Shown one piece after another: positions 1 through 8,684 of a stretch of DNA of 64,000 bases. A model generated the notes under the pieces. The model was not told where the DNA came from and searched no databases. It saw nothing but the letters and a program-made list of their open reading frames with translations. The translations under genes and the position numbers were made by a program. Source of the stretch: Listeria ivanovii subsp. ivanovii (GTDB lineage Bacteria; Bacillota; Bacilli; Lactobacillales; Listeriaceae); contig NZ_LT906478.1 in the NCBI RefSeq assembly GCF_900187025.1, forward strand, positions 1,348,001 through 1,412,000, written 5' to 3'. How positions within the stretch are numbered: the first letter of the stretch is position 1; the number at the start of each line of letters is the position of its first letter.

Positions 1-100
1 CTGTTAAAACTTTTACTGCTTTGCGACGCATTACAAACTGGTAAATTTCATATGCTAAAAGAATAACCAGAATAGTAATCGCTATAATCCAACTAATCAA
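1..100 (-). CDS. yqhL: Rhodanese-like membrane protein YqhL, N-terminal fragment
   Basis: Only the first 33 codons are inside the window; the gene continues past base 1. It begins with TTG at 98-100, nine bases after a good ribosome binding site (AAAGGGG, 110-116). The visible residues form one hydrophobic helix (ISWIIAITILVILLAYEIY) followed by a basic stretch (MRRKAVKVL), so this is a membrane anchor with its C-terminal side in the cytoplasm. In Bacillales the gene at this position, near yqhQ and yqhT, is YqhL, an anchored single-domain rhodanese (sulfurtransferase). The rhodanese domain itself is outside the window, so the assignment rests on synteny and the anchor. Confidence 0.6.
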   Translation of the reverse strand, partial: MISWIIAITILVILLAYEIYQFVMRRKAVKVLT

Positions 101-153
101 TTGTGTAAACCCCTTTCATCCTGAAAACTGCTTTTTATAAAGCATCCTTTTCT

Positions 154-181
154 ATTATAACTTATTTTTTGCCACCATCAA
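154..181 (-). promoter_or_regulatory. Promoter for the yqhL fragment
   Basis: On the minus strand a -35 TTGATG (176-181) and a -10 TATAAT (154-159) are separated by 16 bases. The promoter overlaps the last codons of the broken upstream frame (end at 162) and would give yqhL its own transcript. Confidence 0.5.
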
Positions 182-267
182 TCACTTTGAAGGAAGATTT
201 TCGTTTTTTCTTTGTTTTTTTCTTATCTGCATGTAGATTTTTGGATTGTTTTACTGCTTTTTGATAA
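162..267 (-). pseudogene. Out-of-frame lysine-rich tail of the small membrane protein
   Basis: This stretch has no start of its own. Read in the frame reached by dropping one A from the A8 run at 278-285, it continues the upstream membrane protein for 38 codons. The result is a strongly basic tail (KKKTKKKRKSSFKVIDGGKK) ending in TAA at 162-164. The biased composition and uninterrupted frame indicate it was, or still is, translated as the C-terminus of the protein starting at 435. It could be a true mutation, a sequencing error in a homopolymer, or expressed through slippage. Confidence 0.6.
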
Positions 268-435
268 TTACTGTCGGTTTTTTTTATTAGATAGAAGTCG
301 GAAAATCAAGGTGAAAATGATGGTTCCAATTAAAAGAGAGACTGCGAGGATGAAAAAAGATTTAAAATCACCCATCAAAAGACCAATTCCCACAAGGACG
401 AGTAAAAAGATTACTATCAGCGGATATTTTTTCAA
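268..435 (-). CDS. Small two-helix membrane protein, probably frame-shifted (YqhP position)
   Basis: A TTG start at 433-435 follows an AGGAG site (445-449) that overlaps the yqhQ stop codon, so the two genes are translationally linked. The frame gives 55 residues: a short basic N-terminus, a first helix at about residues 5-21, a second at about 27-47, then a stop just after an A8 run. With one A fewer the product would be 90 residues with a lysine-rich cytoplasmic tail. I do not recognise the family. Position between yqhL and yqhQ matches Bacillus yqhP, but I cannot confirm homology. Function unknown. Confidence 0.55.
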   Translation of the reverse strand: MKKYPLIVIFLLVLVGIGLLMGDFKSFFILAVSLLIGTIIFTLIFRLLSNKKNRQ

Positions 436-447
436 TCGAACCAACTC

Positions 448-1434
448 CTATTCTAAAAGTTCCAGATTATCAGATTCATCATTGTTCGCAGGAGCTCCTT
501 CTTTTTCAATACGTAACAACTCATTGAAAGAAGCAATCGCCACTTCTACTTGATCATTAGCAGGTTCTTTAGTTGTAAGTAGTTGCAGCCATAAACCAGG
601 AACGCCTAAATATTTAAGCACAGGAATATTTCGACATTTATTTGTTAGTTGTAAAACTTCAAAAGCAACACCGAGCACAACTGGAATAAGCAAAATCCGG
701 TCAACCACACGAAGCCAAAGCGGGTCAGTAGGGACGAGCAAATAAATAAACATACCTACAATGACCGTAAATAAAATAAAACTACTACCGCAACGATAGT
801 GTAACCGAGACTGTTTTTGAACGTTTTCGACAGTTAACGGTAAATTTTGTTCATAACAATTAATCACTTTATGCTCAGAACCGTGATATTGAAAAACACG
901 TTTGATTATCGGCGTCTGGGAAACAGCAAAAATGTAAGTCAACAAGAGAATCAATTTAAAAAAGCTTTCTAAAAAGACTTGTGCAGTGTCTCCTGGAACT
1001 ATCGGGCGAAATAATTCTGCTAAAAATACAGGGATAAGTGTCATAACGAATTTGGCGAATACAAATGATAAAATACCAATCACCGCAACCCCTAACCACA
1101 TGGCTACTTTCGATTCTTTTTTTTCAATTTTTTTCTCTTCTTCTGGATTATTTGGATCTTCATCGTAACGGTCCGTTGCAAATGCTAAATGCTTGGAACC
1201 AATCGCGCTAGATTCAATTAAAGCAACGATTCCGCGTAAAAAAGGAATTTTTTTAAGTCGCATCACCCAAACAGGGCTATTCTTTTGTAAATAAAAATAC
1301 TCTAATGAACCATCTATACGTCTGACGGCTGTTACAGTTTGTTTTTTACCACCAAACATGACACCTTCAACAACCGCTTGTCCTCCATATGATGGTACGT
1401 TTTGTTTGCTCAAATTTTTCACCAGCCTATTCAT
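448..1434 (-). CDS. yqhQ: DUF1385 membrane protein YqhQ
   Basis: The 328-residue protein carries the DUF1385 N-terminal signature (PSYGGQAVVEGVMFGG, residues 15-30) and the conserved centre FQYHGSEHKVINCYE with its HGSEH motif, suggesting metal or ligand binding. Several hydrophobic helices span roughly residues 110-180 and 215-270. The family is widespread in Firmicutes and described as a putative metal-dependent enzyme of unknown substrate. No strong ribosome binding site precedes the ATG at 1434. GTG or TTG codons 4-10 residues further in could be the true start. It is divergently transcribed from yqhT, as in Bacillus. Confidence 0.85.
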   Translation of the reverse strand: MNRLVKNLSKQNVPSYGGQAVVEGVMFGGKKQTVTAVRRIDGSLEYFYLQKNSPVWVMRLKKIPFLRGIVALIESSAIGSKHLAFATDRYDEDPNNPEEEKKIEKKESKVAMWLGVAVIGILSFVFAKFVMTLIPVFLAELFRPIVPGDTAQVFLESFFKLILLLTYIFAVSQTPIIKRVFQYHGSEHKVINCYEQNLPLTVENVQKQSRLHYRCGSSFILFTVIVGMFIYLLVPTDPLWLRVVDRILLIPVVLGVAFEVLQLTNKCRNIPVLKYLGVPGLWLQLLTTKEPANDQVEVAIASFNELLRIEKEGAPANNDESDNLELLE

Positions 1435-1516
1435 GTGTACTAATATGTTATTTTACGCTAAAAACTGTTTTTCGTATAGCAGCAAACATCTAAAAAAAGT
1501 TATTTTTTGTAAATTA

Positions 1517-1525
1517 TGATAAAAT
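1517..1525 (+). promoter_or_regulatory. Extended -10 promoter for yqhT
   Basis: TGATAAAAT (1517-1525) is an extended -10 element with no convincing -35 at the right distance. It lies 67 bases before the yqhT start. Confidence 0.4.
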
Positions 1526-1592
1526 AGTTTCGAACGTGTCGAGTAATACCTATTTTGCCCGCCTAAAATTTGAAAAAAGTGGAGGAATTAAA

Positions 1593-2654
1593 ATGTCTAA
1601 ATTAACTAAAATTCAAGAAACACTTGGAAAAGAAAAGATTGAAGCCGTTCTTGTCACAAGTGAATTTAATAGAAGGTATGTATCTGGTTTTACAGGAACT
1701 AGTGGTGTAGCGCTAATTTTACCAGAAAAAGCATATTTTGTGACTGACTTCCGATATACAGAACAAGCCGCAAAACAAGCAGAAGGATATGAAATTGTAA
1801 AGCATGAAGGACCGATTTTTGATACAGTAGAGGAATTGTTATCCCAAAATGCGACTAAAACATTACATTTTGAAGCAGATTATGTGACTGTTTCTGAATT
1901 TAAACAAATGGAACGTGTATTTAGTCGTGAATTAATCCCATTTACTGGCTTTTTTGAAGAAATGCGTAAAGTGAAAACCGCAAGCGAATTAAGAGCGATT
2001 CGTACAGCTTGTGATATTGCCGATGCAGCCTTTGCTCATATTATTAAATTCATTAAACCAGGTATGGCAGAAATAGAAGTATCTAATGAGTTAGAATTCT
2101 TTATGAGACGTGCTGGAGCAACATCCTCTTCTTTCGATACGATTGTCGCTTCAGGTCTTCGTTCTGCACTTCCACATGGCGTTGCTTCCAATAAAAAAAT
2201 CGAAGTTGGCGATTTTGTTACTATGGACTACGGTTGTTATTATGATGGTTATTGTTCTGATATGACAAGAACAATTGCAGTTGGGAAACCGGCAGAAAAA
2301 CTAAAAGAAATTTATCAAATTACATTGGATGCACAATTAAAAGTAATTGATAGCTTAAAACCGGGGATTACCGGAATTGAAGCAGATGCGATTGCTCGTG
2401 ATTATATCGCTTCATTTGGTTATGGTGATGCATTTGGTCATTCGCTCGGCCATGGTATCGGTCTCGAAATTCATGAAGGGCCTAATTTATCATTTAAAAG
2501 CCCTCAAAAGCTAGAAGTAGGGCATGTGGTTACAGATGAGCCAGGAATTTATTTACCAGGAATCGGCGGCGTGAGAATTGAAGATGATTTATTGATTACT
2601 GAAACAGGTAATGAAATTTTAATCCATTCACCAAAAGAATTAATTATTTTATAA
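1593..2654 (+). CDS. yqhT: Xaa-Pro aminopeptidase (M24B), YqhT
   Basis: A 353-residue cytoplasmic metallopeptidase that removes N-terminal residues preceding proline. The creatinase-like N-terminal domain covers about residues 1-125 and the pitta-bread catalytic domain the rest. Metal-site motifs are visible: MDYGCYYDGYCSDMTRT with two aspartates, HSLGHGIGLEIHEGP with the catalytic histidines, and two glutamates near DEPGIY and GGVRIEDD. The start at 1593 is chosen because GGAGG sits seven bases upstream; the frame is open further upstream but without a binding site. In Bacillus and here it directly precedes efp, a conserved pair. Confidence 0.93.
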   Translation: MSKLTKIQETLGKEKIEAVLVTSEFNRRYVSGFTGTSGVALILPEKAYFVTDFRYTEQAAKQAEGYEIVKHEGPIFDTVEELLSQNATKTLHFEADYVTVSEFKQMERVFSRELIPFTGFFEEMRKVKTASELRAIRTACDIADAAFAHIIKFIKPGMAEIEVSNELEFFMRRAGATSSSFDTIVASGLRSALPHGVASNKKIEVGDFVTMDYGCYYDGYCSDMTRTIAVGKPAEKLKEIYQITLDAQLKVIDSLKPGITGIEADAIARDYIASFGYGDAFGHSLGHGIGLEIHEGPNLSFKSPQKLEVGHVVTDEPGIYLPGIGGVRIEDDLLITETGNEILIHSPKELIIL

Positions 2655-2755
2655 AATTCCTTTGTAACTTTGCGTGTTTTATGGTTAAATAAGGAAGAAT
2701 GAGCAGATTTAAGATGCTCCAATAAAGATACTTTGCAATTTACAGGAGGAAAAAC

Positions 2756-3313
2756 ATGATTTCAGTAAATGACTTTAAAACAGGGTTAACGATAGAAGTA
2801 GATAATGGAATTTGGCGCGTGCTAGATTTCCAACATGTAAAACCTGGAAAAGGAGCAGCATTCGTACGTTCTAAATTGCGTAACCTTCGTACTGGTGCAA
2901 TCCAAGAAAAAACATTCCGCGGTGGCGAAAAAGTAGCTAAAGCACAAATTGATAACCGTAAAATGGCTTACTTATACGCAGACGGCTCCAATCATGTTTT
3001 CATGGACAATGAGTCTTATGAACAAATTGAGCTTCCAGAAGACCAAATTGCGCATGAGCTTAAATTCTTAAAAGAAAATATGGAAATTAATATTATCATG
3101 TATCAAGGAGAAACAATCGGGATTGATTTACCAAATACGGTTGAATTGGTTGTTACTGCAACCGATCCGGGAATTAAAGGTGATACTTCTTCTGGTGGTT
3201 CTAAGCCAGCAACACTAGAAACTGGACTTGTTGTACAAGTACCGTTTTTCGTGAACGAAGGAGATAAATTAGTTATTAATACAACCGAAGCAGCATATGT
3301 TTCTCGGGCGTAA
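2756..3313 (+). CDS. efp: Elongation factor P
   Basis: The full-length 185-residue EF-P relieves ribosomes stalled at polyproline stretches. The KOW-like domain I carries the loop [10 protein letters not shown] with Lys32 at its tip, the residue that contacts the P-site tRNA. Domains II and III follow ([16 protein letters not shown], then the C-terminal [20 protein letters not shown]). In Bacillus subtilis this lysine is modified with 5-aminopentanol, which needs YmfI; a YmfI orthologue is encoded at 44388. A strong site (AGGAGG) lies six bases before ATG. It ends in an intrinsic terminator at 3330. Confidence 0.98.
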
Positions 3314-3329
3314 GAAAGAAGCATTTATT

Positions 3330-3360
3330 ACAGCTGGAGTTAATTCTTCAGCTGTTTTTT
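3330..3360 (+). terminator. Terminator after efp
   Basis: ACAGCTG (3330-3336) pairs with CAGCTGT (3348-3354), followed by a run of T to 3360. It separates efp from accB. Confidence 0.85.
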
Positions 3361-3402
3361 CTGTCTGTTAGCGCTTCCCGCACCCCTTTTGAATAAAAAG
3401 TA

Positions 3403-3411
3403 TGGTACAAT
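3403..3411 (+). promoter_or_regulatory. Extended -10 promoter for accBC
   Basis: TGGTACAAT (3403-3411) is an extended -10 element located after the efp terminator and 63 bases before accB. No good -35 is seen. Confidence 0.45.
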
Positions 3412-3473
3412 AAAAGCAATGCGTGATTCATGCAATTTTATATTTTTAGTTATTATTAAGGAGTGTAAATGAT

Positions 3474-3938
3474 ATGTTATCAATAGATGAAATTAAACAG
3501 CTAATAGAGCTGATTGACGAGTCAACCCTCGATGAATTTGAATTAGAAACAAAGGATAGTAAGATTTTACTTAAAAAGAACAAAGTGATAGCAACTACAG
3601 CAATTAGCGAAGCACCAGTAGCTATTCCAACAGTTCAAGCACCAGCAGTAGAGCAAACACAGATGCCACAAGTAGAGACAAACGCAGCAGATACGAACTT
3701 AGAATTAATCACTTCCCCAATGGTTGGGACTTTTTATGCATCAGCGTCACCTGGAGATGCCGATTTTGTTAGTGTTGGTTCCAAGGTTTCTGCACAATCA
3801 GTTGTATGTATTGTAGAAGCAATGAAATTATTCAACGAAATCACTGCGGATATCGACGGTGAAATTGCAGAAATCTTAGTATCTAGTGGTGAGTTAGTCG
3901 AATTTGGACAACCACTTTTCAAAGTTAGAAAAAAATAA
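3474..3938 (+). CDS. accB: Biotin carboxyl carrier protein of acetyl-CoA carboxylase
   Basis: AccB (154 residues) carries the biotin that shuttles carboxyl groups in malonyl-CoA synthesis. The N-terminal helical segment (residues 1-35) binds AccC. A proline/alanine-rich linker follows (about 40-75), then the biotinyl domain with the attachment motif VEAMKLFNEI, whose lysine is biotinylated by BirA. AAGGAG lies nine bases before ATG. accC starts 13 bases downstream, so the two are cotranscribed. Confidence 0.97.
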   Translation: MLSIDEIKQLIELIDESTLDEFELETKDSKILLKKNKVIATTAISEAPVAIPTVQAPAVEQTQMPQVETNAADTNLELITSPMVGTFYASASPGDADFVSVGSKVSAQSVVCIVEAMKLFNEITADIDGEIAEILVSSGELVEFGQPLFKVRKK

Positions 3939-3951
3939 GGGGTCGAAAAAT

Positions 3952-5316
3952 ATGATTAAAAAAGTACTGGTAGCGAACCGTGGAGAAATCGCTGTCCGTA
4001 TCATTCGCGCTGCAAAAGAGCTTGGAGTGGAGACAGTTGCGATATATTCGGAAGCAGATAGAGAAGCACTACATATTCAGCTAGCGGATGAAGCTTATTG
4101 TGTAGGTCCCGCGGCAACAAAAGATAGTTATTTAAATATGTCAAACATTATTAGTGTAGCTGTTTTAACAAACTGTGATGCCATTCATCCGGGTTATGGC
4201 TTTTTAGCTGAAAATGCGGATTTTGCAGAGCTTTGTGAAGACTGCAATATTACCTTTATCGGACCAAGTGCTGCTGCTATATCTCAAATGGGGACGAAAG
4301 ACGTGGCCCGTGAAACAATGCGTAAAGCTGGTGTTCCAATTGTCCCTGGTTCACAAGGGATTGTAGCCGACGTCGAGGATGGTAAAAAAATCGCCAAAAA
4401 AATCGGTTATCCGGTCATCATTAAAGCAACAGCCGGTGGTGGGGGTAAAGGTATCCGAGTAGCTGAAAATGAAGAAAAATTGATTTCTGGTATTCAAACT
4501 ACCCAACAAGAAGCGGAAGCCGCATTTGGTGATCCCGGTGTCTATTTAGAAAAATATATTCAAGATTTTCGTCACGTCGAAATTCAAGTACTTGCTGATA
4601 ACCATGGCAATGTAATTCATTTAGGAGAACGTGATTGTAGTATTCAACGTCGGTTGCAAAAGCTAATCGAGGAATCCCCGTCACCTGCTATTGATGAAAA
4701 AACTCGCCAAAAAATGGGTAAAGCTGCTGTGAAAGCTGCAAAAGCCGTGAATTATTCAGGCGCTGGTACGATTGAATTTATCTTTGATCACCATGAAAAT
4801 AATTTCTACTTTATGGAAATGAATACGCGTATCCAAGTAGAACATCCTGTCACAGAACTTGTAACAGGAATTGATTTAGTTAAACAACAATTTTTAGTAG
4901 CTTCAGGAGAAGAACTGAAAATTAAACAATCGGATGTAAAATTAACTGGTTGGGCAATGGAATGTCGGATTAATGCCGAAAACCCGGAGAAAAACTTTAT
5001 GCCCGCGCCAGGAGAAATCAAATTTTATCTTCCACCAGGTGGCTTAGGAGTTCGAATTGATTCGGCAGCTTATCCTAATTATAAAATCCCACCATATTAT
5101 GATTCGATGATTGCAAAAGTAATTTGTTATGCAGAAACTCGCGAAGAAGTTGTTCAAAAAATGAAGCGAGCATTGTCCGAGTTTGCGATTGATGGCATTC
5201 CTTCGACAATCCCATTCCATTTACATGTATTAGACAATGATGTATTTTTGTCAGGAGACTTCAATACGAAATTCTTGGAGCAAAATGATGTAATGAATCT
5301 TTCTAAGGAGGGCTAA
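3952..5316 (+). CDS. accC: Biotin carboxylase subunit of acetyl-CoA carboxylase
   Basis: A 454-residue ATP-grasp enzyme that carboxylates AccB-biotin using bicarbonate and ATP. Visible are the N-terminal VLVANRGEIAVRIIRAAKEL, the ATP-binding glycine loop IIKATAGGGGKGIR, the active-site segment EMNTRIQVEHPVTE, and the biotin carboxylase C-terminal domain ending near residue 440. The start at 3952 is preferred because AAGGGG lies nine bases before it; the longer frame upstream overlaps accB. The gene is followed after two bases by yqhY, a pairing conserved across Firmicutes. Confidence 0.98.
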   Translation: MIKKVLVANRGEIAVRIIRAAKELGVETVAIYSEADREALHIQLADEAYCVGPAATKDSYLNMSNIISVAVLTNCDAIHPGYGFLAENADFAELCEDCNITFIGPSAAAISQMGTKDVARETMRKAGVPIVPGSQGIVADVEDGKKIAKKIGYPVIIKATAGGGGKGIRVAENEEKLISGIQTTQQEAEAAFGDPGVYLEKYIQDFRHVEIQVLADNHGNVIHLGERDCSIQRRLQKLIEESPSPAIDEKTRQKMGKAAVKAAKAVNYSGAGTIEFIFDHHENNFYFMEMNTRIQVEHPVTELVTGIDLVKQQFLVASGEELKIKQSDVKLTGWAMECRINAENPEKNFMPAPGEIKFYLPPGGLGVRIDSAAYPNYKIPPYYDSMIAKVICYAETREEVVQKMKRALSEFAIDGIPSTIPFHLHVLDNDVFLSGDFNTKFLEQNDVMNLSKEG

Positions 5317-5318
5317 AA

Positions 5319-5720
5319 ATGGCTTACACAAAAGATTTACGTAAACAAAATGATGCACCGCTTGGTAAAATCGAGATTGCACCTGAAGTAATTGGCGTAA
5401 TTGCTGGACTTGCTGCAAGTGAAATCGAAAATGTAGCCTATATGCAAGGTGGCTTTGCGACAGAAATGCGTGAAAAATTCAGTGGAGCAGTTAACTATCG
5501 TAAAGGTGTAAAAGTCGAATTAACTGAAGAAGGTATTCTAATCGAGCTTTATTGTTCTGTCTTATTTGGCGCAACTATTCCACTTGTTGCTCAAAATATT
5601 CAAGATGCAGTTAGAGATACGATTTATAATATGACTGGACTAAACGTACTTGAAATTAATGTGCATATCGTTGGAGTCCAATTTGAAAAAACAGAAACAC
5701 TTTCCTTCGATGATTTTTAA
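5319..5720 (+). CDS. yqhY: Asp23/DUF322 protein YqhY
   Basis: A 133-residue soluble protein of the Asp23 family. The family core is visible as GKIEIAPEVIGVIAGLAASEIENV near the start and a later VELTEEGILIELYCSV strand pair. In Bacillus subtilis YqhY is tied functionally to AccBC: its loss selects suppressors in acetyl-CoA carboxylase genes, so a role in keeping carboxylase activity in check is likely. Here the start lies two bases after the accC stop, with GGAGG inside the accC end, which argues for coupled translation. Confidence 0.9.
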   Translation: MAYTKDLRKQNDAPLGKIEIAPEVIGVIAGLAASEIENVAYMQGGFATEMREKFSGAVNYRKGVKVELTEEGILIELYCSVLFGATIPLVAQNIQDAVRDTIYNMTGLNVLEINVHIVGVQFEKTETLSFDDF

Positions 5721-5756
5721 CAATAAAATTCAAGGAAAAAAAGGAGCAGCTTTAAC

Positions 5757-6143
5757 ATGAAAAGAAGAGAAGCGCGCGAGAAAGCACTTCAAGCATTATT
5801 CCAAATTGAACTAAATGAAATGTCACTTGATCAAGCAATTAAAAATATCATGGAAGACGAGCAAGATGATTACATGGAGAAATTAGTCGAAGGTGTTATG
5901 GCGAATAAAGCGGAGATTGATGCTATTATTGAGCCTAATTTAGACAATTGGCGCATGGATCGTTTGAGTAAAGTAGATTTATCTTTGCTTCGGCTTAGTG
6001 TATATGAAATAAATTACTTGAGTGATGTGCCAAATCGAGTTAGTCTAAACGAATCCATCGAAATTGCAAAAATTTACAGCGATGAAAAATCAAGTAAATT
6101 TATTAATGGCGTATTAGCTAATATTGCACCTGAAGATAAATAA
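5757..6143 (+). CDS. nusB: Transcription antitermination factor NusB
   Basis: NusB (128 residues) is a small all-helical RNA-binding protein that, with NusE/S10, forms part of the rRNA antitermination complex. The N-terminal KRREAREKALQALFQIE and the C-terminal SDEKSSKFINGVLANIA are classic family signatures, and length is normal. It follows yqhY by 36 bases with an AAGGAG site and is the last gene before a hairpin at 6152. Confidence 0.96.
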   Translation: MKRREAREKALQALFQIELNEMSLDQAIKNIMEDEQDDYMEKLVEGVMANKAEIDAIIEPNLDNWRMDRLSKVDLSLLRLSVYEINYLSDVPNRVSLNESIEIAKIYSDEKSSKFINGVLANIAPEDK

Positions 6144-6151
6144 ACTTGACT

Positions 6152-6179
6152 GAGTGCGAGGAATCATCTCCTTGCACTC
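6152..6179 (+). terminator. Hairpin after nusB
   Basis: GAGTGCGAGG (6152-6161) pairs over ten positions with CCTTGCACTC (6170-6179), including one G-U pair. The following CCTTATTT is a weak U tract, so it may terminate only partly and let some transcripts run into folD. Confidence 0.55.
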
Positions 6180-6239
6180 CCTTATTTCGCAATTTTTTAA
6201 GATAAAACTTGGAAATGTAACTTTAAGGGGGCAATAAGC

Positions 6240-7094
6240 ATGGGACAAATTATTGATGGTAAAAAATTAGCAAAAGAAATTCAAGAAAATGTAACAACTG
6301 AGGTAGCTGAACTCGTAAAAACTGGTAAAAAACCGGGACTTGCAGTAGTACTTGTAGGCGATAATCAAGCATCTCGTACATATGTAAGAAATAAACAAAA
6401 ACGGACAGAAGAAGCGGGAATGAAATCCGTTTTGATTGAGCTTCCTGAAACGGTGTCCGAAGAAAAGTTACTCGAAGTAGTAGAAGAGCTAAATACAGAT
6501 GATACTATCCACGGTATTTTAGTACAATTACCATTGCCAAAACATATCTCCGAAGAAAAAGTTATTGATACTATCAGTTATGACAAAGATGTTGATGGTT
6601 TTCATCCTGTGAATGTGGGAAATTTATTCATCGGAAAAGATTCGTTTGTTCCTTGTACACCAGCAGGAATTATCGAATTAATTAAATCAACCGGAACTCC
6701 AATAGAAGGAAAACGGGCAGTTGTTATCGGCAGAAGTAATATCGTTGGTAAACCAGTAGCACAATTATTACTAAATGAAAATGCGACGGTAACAATAGCG
6801 CACAGTCGGACGAAAGACTTGCCAGAAGTTGCTAAAGAAGCAGATATACTTGTAGTTGCAACAGGTCTTGCCAAATTTGTAAAGAAAAATTATATTAAAT
6901 CAGGTGCGGTTGTCATTGATGTTGGTATGGACCGCGATGAAAATAATAAATTATGTGGTGATGTTGATTTTGATGATGTAGTAGATGTAGCTGGTTTCAT
7001 TACACCAGTTCCAGGCGGGGTTGGCCCAATGACTATCACGATGTTACTCGCTAATACATTAAAAGCAGCAAAACGAATTTGGAAGATGAATTGA
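6240..7094 (+). CDS. folD: Methylenetetrahydrofolate dehydrogenase/cyclohydrolase
   Basis: FolD (284 residues) interconverts 5,10-methylene- and 10-formyl-tetrahydrofolate using NADP. Motifs include [13 protein letters not shown] with the catalytic tyrosine and lysine, [21 protein letters not shown], the nucleotide-binding [12 protein letters not shown], and the C-terminal [25 protein letters not shown] precedes ATG by seven bases. The gene is followed 18 bases later by xseA, as in Bacillus. Confidence 0.98.
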   Translation: MGQIIDGKKLAKEIQENVTTEVAELVKTGKKPGLAVVLVGDNQASRTYVRNKQKRTEEAGMKSVLIELPETVSEEKLLEVVEELNTDDTIHGILVQLPLPKHISEEKVIDTISYDKDVDGFHPVNVGNLFIGKDSFVPCTPAGIIELIKSTGTPIEGKRAVVIGRSNIVGKPVAQLLLNENATVTIAHSRTKDLPEVAKEADILVVATGLAKFVKKNYIKSGAVVIDVGMDRDENNKLCGDVDFDDVVDVAGFITPVPGGVGPMTITMLLANTLKAAKRIWKMN

Positions 7095-7112
7095 TTAATT
7101 GGATGTGAAATG

Positions 7113-8465
7113 ATGGAACAAGATAAATATTTGACGGTAGCAGCTATAACCAAATACATCGAAAAAAAATTCGAAGTAGATCCGTATATGAAACAAGTTT
7201 TTGTACGCGGAGAAATTTCTAATTTAAAACAACCTGCAAGCGGCCATCTATATTTCACCGTAAAAGATGAGTTTGCGATGCTTCGTTCTGTTATGTTTCA
7301 AAAAGCAGTTCAAAAAATTGGTTTTGTACCCGAAGATGGAATGAATGTTCTCATCACTGGTCGAATCGGTGTTTTTACAAAAGCTGGGCGTTACCAGTTT
7401 TATGCAGAACATATGGAACCTGATGGCATCGGAGCACTTTATATTCAATTAGAACAATTAAAATCACAATTGGAAAAGGAAGGACTTTTTGCGGAATCGC
7501 ATAAAAAAGTGCTTCCTTCTTTCCCTTCCAAAGTAGCAGTTGTTACATCGAAAACTGGCGCAGCGGTGCGGGATATATTGACGACCATTCATCGTAGAAT
7601 GCCTTCTGTAGAAGTGATTGTTTATCCAACGATTGTTCAAGGTGACAAAGCAGCTCAAAAAATTGTCGAGAATATCGGACGTATTAACCAACGAAATGAT
7701 ATTGATGTGATGATTATTGGACGTGGCGGTGGATCATTAGAAGAACTTTGGGCATTTAATGAGGAGCCAGTTGTACGAGCAGTTTATGATTCAGATGTTC
7801 CCGTCATTTCTGCAGTTGGTCATGAAACAGACTTTGCATTAAGCGATTTCTCGGCCGATGTTCGAGCTGCAACACCAACTGCAGCGGCGGAATTAGCTGT
7901 TCCAGATTATCGCGATTTAGAAGAACGGCTAGCAGAACGAAAATATCGTTTGCTTGCTGTAACCAGGCAATTACTCGAACGAAAAGAACGCAAACTGGAA
8001 CAATTGAAGCAGCATTTAATTCTTAATGGTCCAAAACATCAGCTAGAGCAACAAATGGAGCGAACGGATTATTTTTCCGAACGATTAAAAAGTGCTTTTG
8101 CTAAACAAGTGCTACTAAAACAAACGACTTTTAACCGGCTGAATGATCGACTAAACTATTATCATCCCGAAAAAGAAATTGCTTTGCAAAAAGAACAATT
8201 AATATTACGTAGAACAGCACTTGATAAAGCAATAAAGCAACAGCTAAAAGATAAGAAGCAGTCTTTTGTTAGACAAGTAGAAGCATTAGAATATCTAAGT
8301 CCGCTTGCTTTATTGAAGCGAGGGTTTGGAGTAACCTATAAAGAAAAAAAGCTAGTTAAATCTGTAGAGCAGTTAGAAGTTGGCGATAATATTCAAGTGA
8401 AAATGCAAGGTGGACAAATTGATGCCTTAATTACAGCGAAGGAGGAAGAGGCTAGTGGCAACTAA
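7113..8465 (+). CDS. xseA: Exodeoxyribonuclease VII large subunit
   Basis: XseA (450 residues) is the catalytic subunit of exonuclease VII, which degrades single-stranded DNA in both directions. The N-terminal OB fold covers about residues 5-100 (VFVRGEISNLKQPASGHLYF), the catalytic domain about 120-290 (IIGRGGGSLEELWAFNEE, then SAVGHETDFALSDFSADVRA), followed by a long coiled-coil region that recruits XseB. Two ATG codons are adjacent at 7110 and 7113; the second has slightly better spacing. It overlaps xseB by 11 bases. Confidence 0.96.
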   Translation: MEQDKYLTVAAITKYIEKKFEVDPYMKQVFVRGEISNLKQPASGHLYFTVKDEFAMLRSVMFQKAVQKIGFVPEDGMNVLITGRIGVFTKAGRYQFYAEHMEPDGIGALYIQLEQLKSQLEKEGLFAESHKKVLPSFPSKVAVVTSKTGAAVRDILTTIHRRMPSVEVIVYPTIVQGDKAAQKIVENIGRINQRNDIDVMIIGRGGGSLEELWAFNEEPVVRAVYDSDVPVISAVGHETDFALSDFSADVRAATPTAAAELAVPDYRDLEERLAERKYRLLAVTRQLLERKERKLEQLKQHLILNGPKHQLEQQMERTDYFSERLKSAFAKQVLLKQTTFNRLNDRLNYYHPEKEIALQKEQLILRRTALDKAIKQQLKDKKQSFVRQVEALEYLSPLALLKRGFGVTYKEKKLVKSVEQLEVGDNIQVKMQGGQIDALITAKEEEASGN

Positions 8466-8682
8466 AAAAAAGAGTTTTGAAGAAGCAATTGCAGAATTAG
8501 AAACGATTGTTGAAGCATTAGAGAATGGTACTGCATCTTTAGAAGATTCCCTTGATATGTATCAAAAAGGAATTGAACTAACTAAGTTGTGTCAAGATAA
8601 ATTACAAACGGCCGAAAAACGAATGGCAAAAGTAGTCACAGATGCAGGAGAAGAAATTCCTTTTGAAGCGGATGGTGAATAA
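8455..8682 (+). CDS. xseB: Exodeoxyribonuclease VII small subunit
   Basis: XseB (75 residues) is an acidic helical subunit that wraps the XseA coiled coil. The signature FEEAIAELETIVEALENG and a second helix GIELTKLCQDKLQTAEKRM are present. The GTG start at 8455 lies inside the end of xseA, with AAGGAGGAAGAGG upstream, so translation is coupled and the subunit ratio may be set this way. Confidence 0.95.
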   Translation: MATKKKSFEEAIAELETIVEALENGTASLEDSLDMYQKGIELTKLCQDKLQTAEKRMAKVVTDAGEEIPFEADGE

Positions 8683-8684
8683 AT

